Below, in pieces: positions 12,600 to 23,882 of a stretch of 64,000 nucleotides of DNA (its first letter is position 1; the number at the start of each line of letters is the position of its first letter). The notes beneath the pieces are model-generated. The model saw only the letters and a program-made list of their open reading frames with translations, ran no database searches and was not told the origin of the DNA. The translations under genes were made by a program, and so were the position numbers. This stretch comes from Lunularia cruciata (lineage: Eukaryota > Streptophyta > Marchantiopsida > Lunulariales > Lunulariaceae), in NCBI GenBank assembly GCA_948567375.1, contig OX419757.1, forward strand, positions 23,436,001-23,500,000, read 5' to 3'.

Positions 12600-14479
12600 T
12601 TGTAAGATGTATTGCAAAGTAAATCCAAATGGTGATTAGGGAATTGGCCCGCTGACAAGCTCTTAGATAAGAGAGTCTTTGTATTGCAAGTTTGTCTACC
12701 AGGAAGCTCTTGTATCAGACAGTCCTGTACTAAAGGATTCTTGTACCAAAAGGTTCTTGTATGATTGAGTTCTTGTATAAGGTGGCGTCTACAGATCAGT
12801 GGGTTCCCCTTTGACTTCATCAGCATGCAATCGGGATCAAGAGTTGTGCATTGATACCAAGGATAAGTGGACATACCATGCAAGAGGGAATCACTAGGAA
12901 CTACTTCCCAAATCCACCATTACGGACTTCATTGGCATGTGAATGGGTTTGGATATCGAGCACTACTATCACGGATTTGTAGTTGCACTTGCCTATGGAC
13001 TGGACATTGAAAGTGGAAGGAGATCTTTGGTGATTGCAGATATGCATTCTTCACCTCCCTTATAGACCTTTTTTTCTTTGTTTTCTATCCATTGTTCTTT
13101 TTCTTTTTGGTGTTGGGATACATTGCTTTTCTCTATTATTTCTCACTTTCTTATCATAGCCTTTCTTTGGTACTTTTTGGCAAGTGTACCTTTTTAATAG
13201 CTTATTTCTCTATGCCTCTATTTTGTTCATTGGTATGGGGCCATAGAGGAACTATCTATGCCGTCACTCCTCATTTGGCAACCCATACCCCTTATGTGCA
13301 AGCATGTGATCAACCCTTACATTGCATCTTTTAGCATAAACTTATAATGGTTAAGGTTTATCTTAATGGTCTTCCCTTGGTCCCTTGGTCACATACTTCT
13401 CCTATACCAGTGGAGTGCCCGGCAACCTGGGACTCTTGTATGGAGGATGCCCCACCATTTGTCCTCCCTATATCTTATCCTCATGTCATGGATGCTCTAG
13501 ATCCTCCCTTCACCATGAGGACTCTCTTCCCACCTCTACACCTTCATAGGACCATTTAGAGCTTCCTCTCACTCCTACCACTTTGCCACCCCTAGGATCA
13601 GTCTTTGCCACTTAGGCCCTCAACATATCTATATATCCCACCCCATCAACGTCCCACACAATCTTGTCTAGATTGGCCACAAGTAAGGATAGGCCCTGCT
13701 CCACACTTGAGATCTTGATATTTATATTTGCAAGAAAAGGCCAACTCTATCCCTACCTTCCAGACTCCCTCTATACTCCCAGAAGTATCTCTATGGGCTC
13801 TCCCAACTCATACACTTGGTTACAATCTTTGGACCCTATCCATGCATTCCTATAAGGTTGTCATGATGTGGATGCATACCTAGATTCTTATACCTTTACA
13901 TCCTCTTAAGGGATCCACACTCTCTATCTCCTACTACATGCTATCTTGGCTAATGACCATGGGAGAGATGTCTCCACCTAGATATTATTGGCCCATTTCC
14001 CCTAGTGGACATTACTCCTTCCAGCCCATGGAAGCATTTTGGGCCATCAAAAGACTACATTTAGGATTCATAAGTTCTTGAGAGTAGATTGGGCAACCCT
14101 CCAAGATGAGTACACCATTGAGGCCCATGCCATAGCTAGGAAAATTGCAGAGTCTCCATAGCCCCACATCCTACCTCCAAAGCATTGTTGCCTTTGTTGA
14201 TCCTTGATGTTAGGTCAAGTAGAGGAGTACATGTAGGCAACCTAAGCACTCTTACACTCCCGACCAATGTTCTTTTCCTTTGAGACTTTATCAGCCTTAT
14301 AGACCCTACATTCACCTCCTTTGAGTGCCTTCCTTTTTCTCTCCATGATTATTAGCTAGATGAGGAGCTACAACTAATAGAGTCTTGCTTTGCCCATGCT
14401 CTTCTCCACTCTCTGCAATTCTCAATGGGTGAGCCATTTGGGCTAGTTTTTGAGCATCTTCGGGATTGCTCCTCCCCAA

Positions 14480-15130
14480 ATGCTCTAGATTTGGGTTTTC
14501 GTCTTCTCTTTGGATTTTGTCAACGCATTACTTCCGGTCATGTGCTCTTTGGAGAGCTTGTCTATTTGGAGCCTCTTGCTCCTTGCTCTTGCAAAGGAGA
14601 CCTCAAGTGTGCACCCTATTGCTATTGGGGATTTTTGTGTGTGTTTGGTCTCTTGCATTATTTACTTACAATAATGCCAATATTTTTCTTCTTTCTTGTC
14701 TCCTTGTCTTTCTTGTAGTGGCTAATCCATGGGGCTATGATGAGGAGAAGGATTTGAGCATCCTTGGACATTCACCAAATTGAGTGGTGTCCAAGTTGAT
14801 GCTAATGCTCTCAATACTATCTCTTATCTAACATTACTTTCTGTTCTTTGCTCAACTATAGATCAGATCTCCTCCTTGATCTCCTTTTCCTCACTTTCTA
14901 TGGTATCAAGACACTTCTATTGTACAATTACTATATAACTACAAGTGAATTCTCATAGTTGACATCAACCAAGGGCACATGATAGGGGGATCCATTTGGG
15001 GGGTGGAGATGTGGCCTATTTGTCATAGTGCATTACATGGCTTTACAATAGGTTGCAATAGCTTTCATGTCCTATCTTTTCCCATCCATCTTAGACTACA
15101 CTCATATTATGTGCCCTTTGGTGGAGTAGG
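14480..15130 (+). pseudogene. LINE reverse transcriptase remnant, plus-strand copy
   Basis: Homologous to the RT remnant at 4969-5680. It is recognisable by collinear nucleotide blocks rather than an open frame: the cysteine/leucine-rich block at about 14570-14700 and the block at about 14975-15130 corresponding to the QGDPLG...THILGP region. Frames are broken repeatedly, and the catalytic loop is not preserved as DD. It can make no enzyme. Confidence 0.6.
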
Positions 15131-16676
15131 GTAAATTCCGTTAGCGGCTAAACCTTTAGGTAATACAATTGTTGCATCTAAATTTGCATGTATATAGCAT
15201 GGTATTTGCTTTCATGCTCAACTTAAAAAGCCTTGGAGAGCCCATGGATGGCCAACCCTCACTCTCTTTGACTTCCCACCAAGATTCTAGTTCCTTTTAG
15301 GTGGTTTGAGAGTTTTGGGCTCTCTTGCGGGATAGGAGGATGTTTGTTGTTTATTTATAGTGGAAACCTTAGTACAAGCCACAACCTATACTCAACTCCT
15401 CTCCCCATTGAGGAATACCCAAGTGCCTATTCCATGCTTTGTTGGTATTACCTCTCCAAGGCCTCATATTTGGCATGGACATTCTTGCCTATTATAATGA
15501 CAAAAGAATAGGAGAACTTCCAAGAGAAACATAAGAGAAGAAACAAAAGCTTCACATTCAATACTCCAATGCCCTAAAGGAGCAGCTTGTCTTTATTATA
15601 TAGCAACAAGGATACCTTGAAAGGAAGATCCATCCTTGGATTAGATACATGGATTTTTGATCTATCAGCAAGTTCCATCCTTAGATTAGTTGCTTGCATG
15701 GGTGACATGTTGGTTCTTGTTCTATATGGTTGGTCAACCAATTTTGAATGAAGGGAATCTTTAGGGAATGTTTTTGTAAGAATCTAAAAATTGCATGGGT
15801 GAGGTACCATTAGAAAGCTCTTGACAAGACAAAAAAGTGGGACAAGGAAGGCTAGCCTGTTCTTCCCTTGGGATTGAAACTACTCACTTTTGAGGCCTAA
15901 TTCATCCATTTAGGCCTTTGAAATTAGCTTTAAAGTTTTTTGGTTGTTTTCAACTCTTGCACTATTAGTAGAAGTATTATTTTGGTGACACTTCTATCTA
16001 ATCTACTTAGTCTATCATGTATAAAATCCTTCTAGATTTTAACAAACCAATTTTCACTTCTACATAATATACCTAGATATTGGTATTACACTTATGGAGA
16101 CATTGTTGCAACATTTACAAATGCTTGATAGTATTATTTGCCATATTTTCTCCACTCTATTGGGGCCATGCATGCTCCTATAACTATCAAATGATTGGTG
16201 TAGGCAAAATATAGCTCTCTCCATAGTCATGGGTGAATGCAGTCTCATTGGGCAAGAGGCCACAACACCAACAACATATATTGAAGCATGGGCTCTAGTG
16301 ATCCCTTGTTTAGTAGACCGGTTCTTACATGAGAATTATCCTTTTATTTTTCTCTTGGTACCTATCAAGATAGTGGATTCAAGTACTTACACCTTTAAGA
16401 CAGATCTTTGATTTGCTTATTACCAAGCTCTACATGCATGTCAAGTTTATTGCCTAGACTCTAAAGAGCTCTAGGCAGATCTCAATGCATGTATGCACAC
16501 TCACACACTTACTAGCATCCTCATTGATGCGCCTCTACCTAATAGAGCTAGGATATTCTCTTGCAATGGGAGAAGCTCTAGAGCTTGGCTCAAAGCTTCA
16601 TCTTTGATTGACGACTTCCTTTTCACTTTTGAGGAGTTTACCATAGCACTATGATTGAGGTTGGGTCTCCCACATC

Positions 16677-16681
16677 CAACT
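16677..16681. repeat. Target-site duplication of element E (left copy, CAACT)
   Basis: CAACT here and at 55401-55405 flank TGTAA...TTACA-type LTR ends. The LINE homologue near 4160 shows the site once, uninterrupted. Confidence 0.9.
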
Positions 16682-16965
16682 TGTAAAGGACCAAGACAAA
16701 GGAGAGAAATATGAGAATGGAAGCTCACATTGGGACACTTGAATGAGAGAAAACTCCAAATGCCTAGCATGAGCTTTGGCTCTTGTATTTATAGTGATCA
16801 TACAAGGTTCTTGAGAAGCTTCTCAAGAAGCTTCCTTGAGCCGCTTTCTTGGAGTGCAAGCCAAGTTAATTGGGAAGTTTCTCAAGAAGCTCCTTCTAGA
16901 AGCCGCTTACTTGGCGTGCAAGCTAAGCTAGTTGGAGGCTTCTAGAAGCTACCTACTTGGGGTGC
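16682..16965 (-). repeat. Element E 3' LTR, first part
   Basis: Aligns with the right LTR at 55048 onward (tgtaaa.ga.caa, gagaatggaagctcacattg, and so on). It contains two to three imperfect ~50-bp tandem units built on 'cttggcgtgcaagctaagc' and 'agaagcttctcaagaagctt', one unit more than the right LTR appears to have. It is broken at 16965 by D0. GTGC at 16962-16965 is D0's target duplication and recurs at 50183-50186. Confidence 0.88.
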
Positions 16966-17621
16966 TGTCATGCATATATACATTGCTACATAACATACAT
17001 CGCTATCAACATCATACACTATAGAAGTACAACTCACACATAAGTCATACATAAACTCTAAATTGCCACAATAATCAATTTGTTCACAACACTCAAATCA
17101 ACTCAACTCAGATCAATACTTGATTTGTCACTCTATAAACCACCAACATTGGGCACTAATTACAGTCAAGTCACACCCAGTCTAGCTAAGAGAATTTAGG
17201 TGATACTTTTTCTGTCCACCATAGTCAAGAACTCAAAGGCTCAACATCAAAGAAGTGAGCTCTTTGGAGCTGCACTTTTGAAGTATACCCCTGGACTTGA
17301 GCTAGGTCTGAAACCCTAATGGTCCCGCTGATAGCACACCCAATGGTGTAACGATGCAAAATGACAATGGGCCCTACCATGAAGTCATTACCTTGAATAC
17401 ACAATCTGACTGTTGGAAAGTAGTCTATAAGTAACTACTAAAATACCTCTAACCATTGTCACTACAACTCTAGTGTCCAAGCAATCTAGATGCAACACTA
17501 CAAATAGTGTGATAACTATCATGCATATATACATCACCACACAACATACATTGTTGTCAACATCATACACAATAGAAGCACAACTCATACATAAGTCATA
17601 CATAAACTCTAAAGTGCCACA
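16966..17621 (-). repeat. D0 3' terminal block S-L-S
   Basis: In element sense, S is 17621-17517 (105 bp), a 2-base spacer follows, L is 17514-17072 (443 bp), a 1-base spacer follows, then S is 17070-16966 (105 bp). The two S copies are similar, both starting TGTGGCA and ending close to GACA. L matches the unit at D0's own 5' end (50182-49773). The purine-rich tract lies just upstream in element sense. Confidence 0.88.
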
Positions 17622-18079
17622 ATCACCTCCCTAGCTGGCGGTTAGGTCCCTTTAACTCTAGATAGCCATCTATTCTAGGTATATGGTATACCCTATGATG
17701 GGCAAAGATCAAGAGGCCGGGTGCTATTGAACCCCATTGTTAGTTGCTTGTTTGCAATCTATACCTTATAAAGGATGAACTAGCTATAGGTCAAGTACAT
17801 CTAGGAGATAACCATTGTCCTTGAGGAACCATTATGAGGAGAGGAATCATACATGCCATATGCCATCCTCTCGCATATCTATCACACACTAATATAGTAG
17901 CTGTTCCACTAGAAGAGCCACATAACATACACCTCAAGCTTGCACTACAAGTGCCAAGCTTGGGTCCATAGTACCATCAATGTTTGCGAAGTGGCACGAC
18001 GCACAATTGTGCACATGATCCTTTTAAACAACTCCATCACGTCCTTCCAACACAAGGACTCCTAATGACAAAACTCTAA
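17622..18079 (-). pseudogene. D0 polyprotein C-terminus (decayed PHD finger) and purine tract
   Basis: Collinear with D2 39670-40128. The PHD finger lies at about 17790-17930: CMLC is recognisable, then CDRY in place of CDSC, GWHMAC is kept, and the last pair reads SPRC in place of CPRC. At least two zinc ligands are therefore lost. The 17622-17710 stretch is the conserved 3' non-coding block ending in a purine-rich tract (element sense ctaggga-like) directly before S. It is non-functional here; the intact version is D2. Confidence 0.8.
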
Positions 18080-21000
18080 TGTGACAACCCGACAAATATC
18101 ACTTTTGCGGTAATCGGGTAAGTAAAGTTTGGTCCCGCAGAGATACGAGTCAGAAATGTCTAAATACAAAGTCAAAGTAACAATTGCATTTCTTCTTGGT
18201 TGCATCTTTAATCTCTCAGGTAGAAACTACACCTAGAAGAGAGTAACAAGCACTGATTTGCAGTCTTGTCACAAATTAACACTCCATAATCACAACTCCA
18301 TCAAATCTTTCCAAACAATCTTGATTTTGATGATTCAGGCTCTCCTGAAAATGGCACTTCACTGCAAAACAACTTTGCCTTAGAATTGTGTTCCACCCCT
18401 CCATTGAAGGCACAACTTCCTTGATCAAAATTGCTTCACATCAACTTTGCACTACACTCACAAATGAAGAATACTATCAACACTACAATTCTTCTCAGAT
18501 CTATCAAGGCATTGCTTTGATTGCACTTCACTCAGGATCAAACACACAGAATGAAGATCAAGGCTGTGGAATCCAACATCCAACAAGCACACTGACTTGC
18601 ACTTCAAAATTCTTCACACACTCACAAACACAAGTACAACATTGATACTCAAAATCAAGCTCAAGCAACGAGCACTGCTTCACAACACTTTGCTTTATCT
18701 ATTCTCAAAAATTATGAGCACTTAACAACATGATACTGTGAATGCCACTCTTAAGTAGTGAACAAATCCACAGTTCTCACAACTATATTGTTCTACAACA
18801 ACTCTTCTAACCTACAGATCCAAAATAACAATGCACCTCTTCATATCTGCCCCTTCAAATCTCAAAATTGTTACTAGTCCAATCCGATGTCTACTTCATC
18901 ATCGGCTTTCAAACCAAAACCCAAAGTAAATTTACTTCCTACTACTCTATCCTCGGTTTCACAACTGCTAATTCTTCTACCAGATCCAACAATTCTCTTT
19001 CTTGATATGAAATTACACTAGTGGGTAACTTATCTAACTCCTTATCTCCCAACCCACTCTTCTCCAATGTCTCTGATTGTAACTCCAAAGACATATGTAC
19101 TCCTACTTCATCTACTTCGGGTTTTGCTCTAACATCTTTCCGAAGTTTGTCTATCTCCAATTTTACTAAGTCTAATCTAATTGCAATATTATCTTCTACC
19201 TCTAATATCTTCCTATCTACACAAGTCTTGAGACTTATAAGCAGCGCATTCAAATTTGTATCTTTTGCCTATCTTCGCCTTGTCTCCTGCACCAACAGTT
19301 TCAACTCGTGCAGCCTTGTTTCTTCAATTTGAACGCTGGCCTCTGTACTTAACATTGCATTCATCCGGAGGACAATCTCCTTCAATGGCTCCAATTGCAT
19401 TTTTCTTTCTCGCTCTTGATCTACAAGCCAATCCTCCCTGTACATTGCCAACTCTGCTTTGAACTCAGCTTTCACCGTTTCCTTCTCCTTCTCCTTCTGT
19501 ACAACCTTCTCTTCCTGATTACGAAGTAACTCTCGTAACCTTTCTTCTTCCCTATATTGTGCTGCTAACTCCCTTTGCCAGAATTGCTTCTTCTCTTCTA
19601 CACTCTCCATGACTCTATTGAGCTCTTGTTCCTTCGCCGCTACCCTCGCCATAGCATAGATAAGTTCTACTCTTGAATCAGCAAACTGTTGCTTCAAAGT
19701 CTCATACTCTGCTACTTGTCTTTCCCTTGCTATGTCACTCTTCTTAACAAGCTCCTCTCGATATCTCACTTCTCTCTACAAGTCTTCAATTACCTGAGTT
19801 TTCACTACTACCTCTGCTTGCATTACTTCACTTTCCTCCTCACCTCGGGTTATGATTTTCTTTAACTCCGAGTTCTCTTCTTCTAATCTCGCTAAGACTT
19901 GCAAAATAGTCTTCACTTCTGGACAAGTTGTCTGCATTTCCTTCTTCTTGTGCTCCAATTTCACCAGCAATGGACACATGATCTCTTACAGGTACTCTAC
20001 TCCATTACTCGCTACTACCTCCTCTTGCGTAGCAATCTCCCTTCTCACTTCTGTTTCACCTGATACCCGCCTTCTTCTCTATAGTCTTTGTATCGGAACT
20101 GACGCCTCGCTTCCCGAGCTTTCATTCATTTATTCTTTTACTTTACTCGGACCTGCCTCACACTTTGCCTTGCATCTTGAGCGGACTTCCCTCTGAATTG
20201 CAATCATATTTTCTTTGGCCTTAGGTAACTCATCCTCCAACTTCGTGTTGTCCTTGACCTCGATCTCCGCCTGCACTTCTTCTTCCTCCTTGGCAGCAGC
20301 TGGCACCAACGTCATTTCTCCACCTTCATTGCTGTCGCTACTCGTATCTCCACTTTGTAGTGTTAGCTCGGGTTCCTCCTCGCGTTCCAAGTCTTCGGAC
20401 TTGCGCTCAACTTCACCTTCCGAGTCTTCGTCTTCTGACTCAATTACCACCATTCCTTGCCTTGGGTTTCCTCTCCTGGTCTTCCAAGGTTTCATCTTGT
20501 CTTCGGCTTTGGCCTGCTGACTTTGCTTCTTCAATTTTAGAGTACTCGCTTCTATCTCCACATTCTTCCCCGTCTTCTTGTAGTACTCGTCTGTGCTTCA
20601 GATTTGAAGGATGTACTGTTGCTTCTCTACATCAACTTCTCTTCTTAAGTTGAGGTGGAAGTGCGACACCATTCGAGTTTGCTCTGGCAAGTTCAGCAAA
20701 TTCAACCCAAGGTAGAAGTGCGCTACAAACGGCATGATGTAATGTGGAGGCAACTTATCCCGCAAATTCCACACCATTTGTCGTGTCCTTCCATGGAAGC
20801 ACCTTGCCCAATTTATTGGTTCTCCTACAAACAATTTGTGAAAGAACACCGTTTGGTGTTTCATCACGTAGGTTGTTCTCTCCGGCTTCAAGATTGCTAT
20901 TAGAGCACTCATAATCCCCCTCTTGACAAGATCTTTATAGCTCTCTACTTTGTATCCATTCTTCGTCCGCTTTGACGAGAATGCATCCCTCACTTCTTGG

Positions 21001-21861
21001 GTTTCTTTGGCTATCTCTCCCTTCCCCAAGAACGTGGCACCCTACTCCACGCCTGCTTCCTTTCTGAGTACTAATCTCCAATCTGACTCTGTCCAGCGAG
21101 CCGGATTTCCTCTCTTCCCTTCTTCCTTGGGTCCATCGAGACACTTGCTCTTGATGATCTTAGTCATGAAACCTGGAAAACTAACATTCTAGTTCCATAC
21201 CAAGAATGTAATCCGAAGTCGGCTCAAGACTTTGATTCTTGCAATTACATCCAACCTCCGACTCGCATGATTCCTCATTGCAAATTCGGAGTTCTTCTTT
21301 CCTCTTCCCATCATTTCTGCTTTTGCACTATCTCTCGGTTTCACTCTCGTGACTTCTCCCTTACACACTAGCGCGTCTTCAACTCTATTTCCTTTCCCAC
21401 GATCACCTGGAAGACAACTTCTCAACGGCAAAGGAAATTTGCTCGACATTGCTTTGTCACGAGCTCAAGTTTTATAGAGTTGCACTTTCTTTGTCTCTCT
21501 TCAATTCAAGTTCCTACCAAGAAATCACACCTCCTGCATGCACCTAAAACTATCAATCGTACTTTGTGCATATGGGCCGCCAATTTTGAATGGTCCCTTC
21601 TTGAATTTCTTGCCGTGACAAAAGGTTGTTAGACTGACTTTGCCTCGAGTTGAGCTCCCCCCAATACAAAGACTCCTTACTTTGGTTTGTATGCTGACAG
21701 GGCATTTCCAAGTACTTTGCCTTATGACTCGAAGTCACTTTACTTTGGGTTTCATCCCAAAGACTCTTTTCTTTGCCTTCTTTGGCCATACAGGCGCAAT
21801 CCGACTTCTTTATACACTTCTTCTTCTCTATTTTAAAAAAACAAAAAATGTGGGCACCACA
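18080..21861 (-). mobile_element. F: unclassified 3.8-kb insertion with TG...CA ends
   Basis: In minus sense it begins TGTGGTGCCCACA (21861) and ends GGTTGTCACA (18080). Flanking 5-mers TCTAA (18075-18079) and CCTAC (21862-21866) each occupy exactly the five positions held by one 5-mer in the uninterrupted D2 sequence near 39665-39675. This indicates a diverged 5-bp target duplication. I found no long terminal repeats; the ends share only an imperfect TGTG..CCC.ACA inverted motif. It carries a decayed gene (18942-21449) with a TATA-like TATAAAG at about 21806-21812 on the minus strand. It could be a non-autonomous retroelement or a DNA transposon. Confidence 0.6.
18942..21449 (-). pseudogene. 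Decayed gene for a ~830-residue acidic coiled-coil protein in F
   Basis: I do not recognise the family. From an ATG at 21447-21449 one reading frame runs to the terminal stop at 18942-18944, interrupted only by in-frame stops, with no frameshift. Main interruptions are at 21189-21191 (TAG), 20598-20600 (TGA), 20130-20132 (TAA), 19776-19778 (TAG) and 19269-19271 (TAG), plus one or two more between 20130 and 19980. Each major stop is one C>T change from CAG, CAA or CGA. The N-terminal third is basic. The middle (about 20700-20900) has a globular-looking stretch (FVGEPINWARCFHG, LPPHYIMPFVAHFYLG). Next come an acidic segment (EEEEVQAEIEV) and about 350 residues of heptad-like Glu/Lys/Leu/Gln coiled coil. 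It could be a Gag-like or captured host protein. Confidence 0.55.
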
Positions 21862-21866
21862 CCTAC

Positions 21867-21998
21867 GCACTCTCAAGATAGTGCGGCCTATAGAAACATC
21901 AAGTGTCATCAATGTTATCTATTGTAGAAATACATAGTCCCTTGGATGAAATTGACGGATCAAGGGTCTATAACCTCCTCCTTGAATAGTAGCATAGC
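21867..21998 (-). pseudogene. D0 polyprotein middle fragment (integrase C-terminal tail)
   Basis: This 132-bp piece lies between F and the D1/D2 composite. In minus sense it is collinear with D2 39545-39668: GGGYRPLIRQFHPRDYVFL-like residues, then TLDVSIGRTILRVR. It joins the 41541 edge of the main D0 piece through the TAGC duplication (21995-21998 and 41541-41544). It is the clearest evidence that the two flanking insertions are separate events in one element. Confidence 0.88.
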
Positions 21999-22448
21999 TG
22001 TCACATCATTTGTAGTTCCGCATCTAGCTGCTCGGACACTAGAGTTCCAGTGATAGTAGTTAGAGTTATTCTAGTAGTTTCTCAGGGACTACTTTCCGAC
22101 AGTCTGATTTGGTGTTCGGGGTACTGACTTCACAGTGGGGCCCACCGTCACTTTGCACCGTTCACACCGTTGAGTGTGCCATCAGTGGGACCGTTAGGGT
22201 TCCAATGCTAGCTCAAGTCTAGGGGGGTATAGTTTCGAAGTGAGCTCCAGAGAGCTCACTTCTTTGATGTTGAGCCTTCGAGTTCCTGGCTATGGTGGAC
22301 AGAGGCCGGCGAGCGTCACCTAGATTCTCTATGCTTGAGTGGGTGTGGCTTGACTATAATCAGTGCCCAGTTGTTGGCAGTCTATAGAGTGACAAATCAA
22401 GTATTGATCTGAGTTGAGTTGAGTTGAAAGTGTTAAGCAATCTGATTA
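21999..22448 (+). repeat. L terminal unit of D1 (450 bp)
   Basis: Starts TGTCACATC and ends CTGATTA. It is the left end of the TSD-bounded composite. It recurs at 30866-31314, 40236-40684 and 40985-41434, and in D0 at 17072-17514 and 49773-50182. No S unit precedes it here or at D0's 5' end. Confidence 0.92.
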
Positions 22449-23165
22449 CATCAGAGAAGTGAAGTCAGGGGGAAATCGGGTGCAGGAACGTTGAGTGTTG
22501 GTGGTATCTCCAAGCTCAGTGGATCGTGGTAGCTCGATTCAAGTTCTATGTTTCCCTAGTGTGCAGAAGCTCGTTCAAGTGATTTAGATTTGGTAGTTAG
22601 GCGGACGGTGTGCAGAAGCGCTGGCCAAATTTTGAGCAAAGAAGGAGCAATTTTTGAGCAATGTTGTGATTTTGAGCTCAGGAGGTAAAGGCAAGACCAA
22701 TTTGCTACAAGTTGGGCTCAGAAAGTGAAATTGAAGGTGGAGTTGGAAAGCTCTTCTCATGAAATTGTGATTTGGAAAAACCCGTTTTGTCAATTTGGCT
22801 CGAGTGGAAAGTTAGCGGGGGATCTGGCGGACAGCCATCTTTAGGGTTTATGTCAGATTTATGTCAGATTTAGGGCCAGATTTGGAGGAGTTTTTGCTGT
22901 TTGGCCAAATTTGGAGGAGTTTTGCTAGTTTGGAGGACTTTTGCAGATTTGGAGAAGTTTTGCCAATTTTGGAGGAGGTTTCGAAGTGGCAACCAGAAAG
23001 GCCTCATTTGGTTGAATTTTGGCGTTTTGAGGCTTTGAGGCATAGGGCTGTGGGCTATGAAGGCCTAGAAGGGCCAGCAAGCCAACTTGCTGGCGTGAGG
23101 CTAGCTAGTTTAGACGAGATCTTGGTCATTGGTTGGCAAAATCTGCATTTCTTGCTAGATTGTGC

Positions 23166-23229
23166 GCAACAGGGTTTGACCCCTAGATCTCTTGTTCCTA
23201 GACTGGTGCCCTAGCCAACTGGTCCACCC
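23166..23229 (-). other. tRNA-like sequence in the D1 leader (antisense)
   Basis: On the minus strand an A-box-like TGGACCAGTTGG is followed about 35 bases later by a B-box-like GGGTCAAACCC inside a short potential T-stem. The same feature is present in D2 (32036-32099) and D0 (49006-49068, plus strand). I could not fold a full cloverleaf, so I do not call a tRNA gene. It may be an old tRNA-derived SINE piece fixed in the family. Confidence 0.45.
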
Positions 23230-23368
23230 TCACTTGTTGTCCTAGTGACTGCGCCACTGTTATCTATACACATGTAGCTTTGGCTAGGAGAGGCAATTTG
23301 ATCCCATTCTTGGTGATCTTCGTAGCTTAAGACTTAGATACGAACACTCTCTTATGTCAAATGCCAAA

Positions 23369-23383
23369 TGGTGGCAGAGTCAG
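23369..23383 (+). promoter_or_regulatory. Candidate primer-binding site of D1
   Basis: TGGTGGCAGAGTCAG resembles the plant initiator-tRNA-Met primer site (TGGTATCAGAGCCAG) with three mismatches. It lies about 920 bp inside the terminal unit L, far from where a normal LTR element would have it relative to L. Confidence 0.45.
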
Positions 23384-23882
23384 TCCTGTGTTGTGTTATG
23401 AGATGGAGGGTTTTCATTTAGATTTCTTGTGATTGGATCCCCTCCATTCTCTACTTCTTGTTTGTGCAAGGTGCCTTGACTTTTGAGCGTTGGTGCTCTG
23501 GTGTGCTCTTGGTGGTGAGGCTGGAGTGATGACCAGTCAGACTACCTTTGTTTCTCTCCGGTGAGGCAGGAAGTGATGACCTGCAGACCGTGAGAGTGCG
23601 TGTTATGATGGCAGGTTACATGTTGCACTTTCTCCTAGTGTAGTTATCTCGGTTAGAGTTACATTAGTGGGTGGTGTCTAGTTGGTGTTGGCACGTGGTG
23701 GTGTTGGCACTTGGTGGAGCACTTGCGGTTGCGACTTGGGGTTGCAGTTGGTAGTTCGGGTTTGCTTTTGCAGTTACGTAGTCACAACGGAGTTCTTTGG
23801 AGATTCCAGAGGAGTTAGCCCTGTAGTACGCAGTGGGTTTACTCAGAGTGGTGCTTGGTATCAGCCTGTATCTTAGGTCCCA

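Larger units (their letters stand above)
12600..16681 (+). mobile_element. Decayed LINE, plus-strand copy, first part (interrupted at 16681)
   Basis: Collinear with the reverse complement of 7860-4150. It holds an upstream ORF remnant (about 13092-13334, matching 7244-7708 on the other strand), an RT remnant (about 14480-15130) and the downstream region. It stops at the CAACT target duplication of element E and resumes at 55401. Joining the two flanks restores sequence that matches the intact homologue near 4140-4180, which shows that E is an insertion. Confidence 0.75.
22449..23882 (+). other. D1 leader between L and Gag
   Basis: About 1.4 kb of untranslated leader. It contains short tandem 'ttatgtcagattt' and 'gatttggagaagttt' repeats (22850-22980), a minus-strand tRNA-like segment (23166-23229), and at 23369-23383 a sequence TGGTGGCAGAGTCAG matching an initiator-Met primer site at 12 of 15 positions. 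The bases just before it read ATGCCAAA, so a TG...CA unit could formally end there. Confidence 0.65.

Noticed and set aside
18388-18645. Plus-strand open frame inside F
   Set aside because: Short, low-complexity Ser/Thr/His/Gln content in a non-coding end of F; no motif.
19852-20653. Plus-strand open frames opposite the F gene
   Set aside because: Ser/Leu-rich shadows of the acidic coiled-coil frame on the minus strand; no motif of their own.
22449-22480. Primer-binding site directly after the first L unit
   Set aside because: The bases after CTGATTA (CATCAGAGAAG) share only a short ATCAGAG core with the Met primer site and lack the TGG that pairs with a tRNA CCA end.
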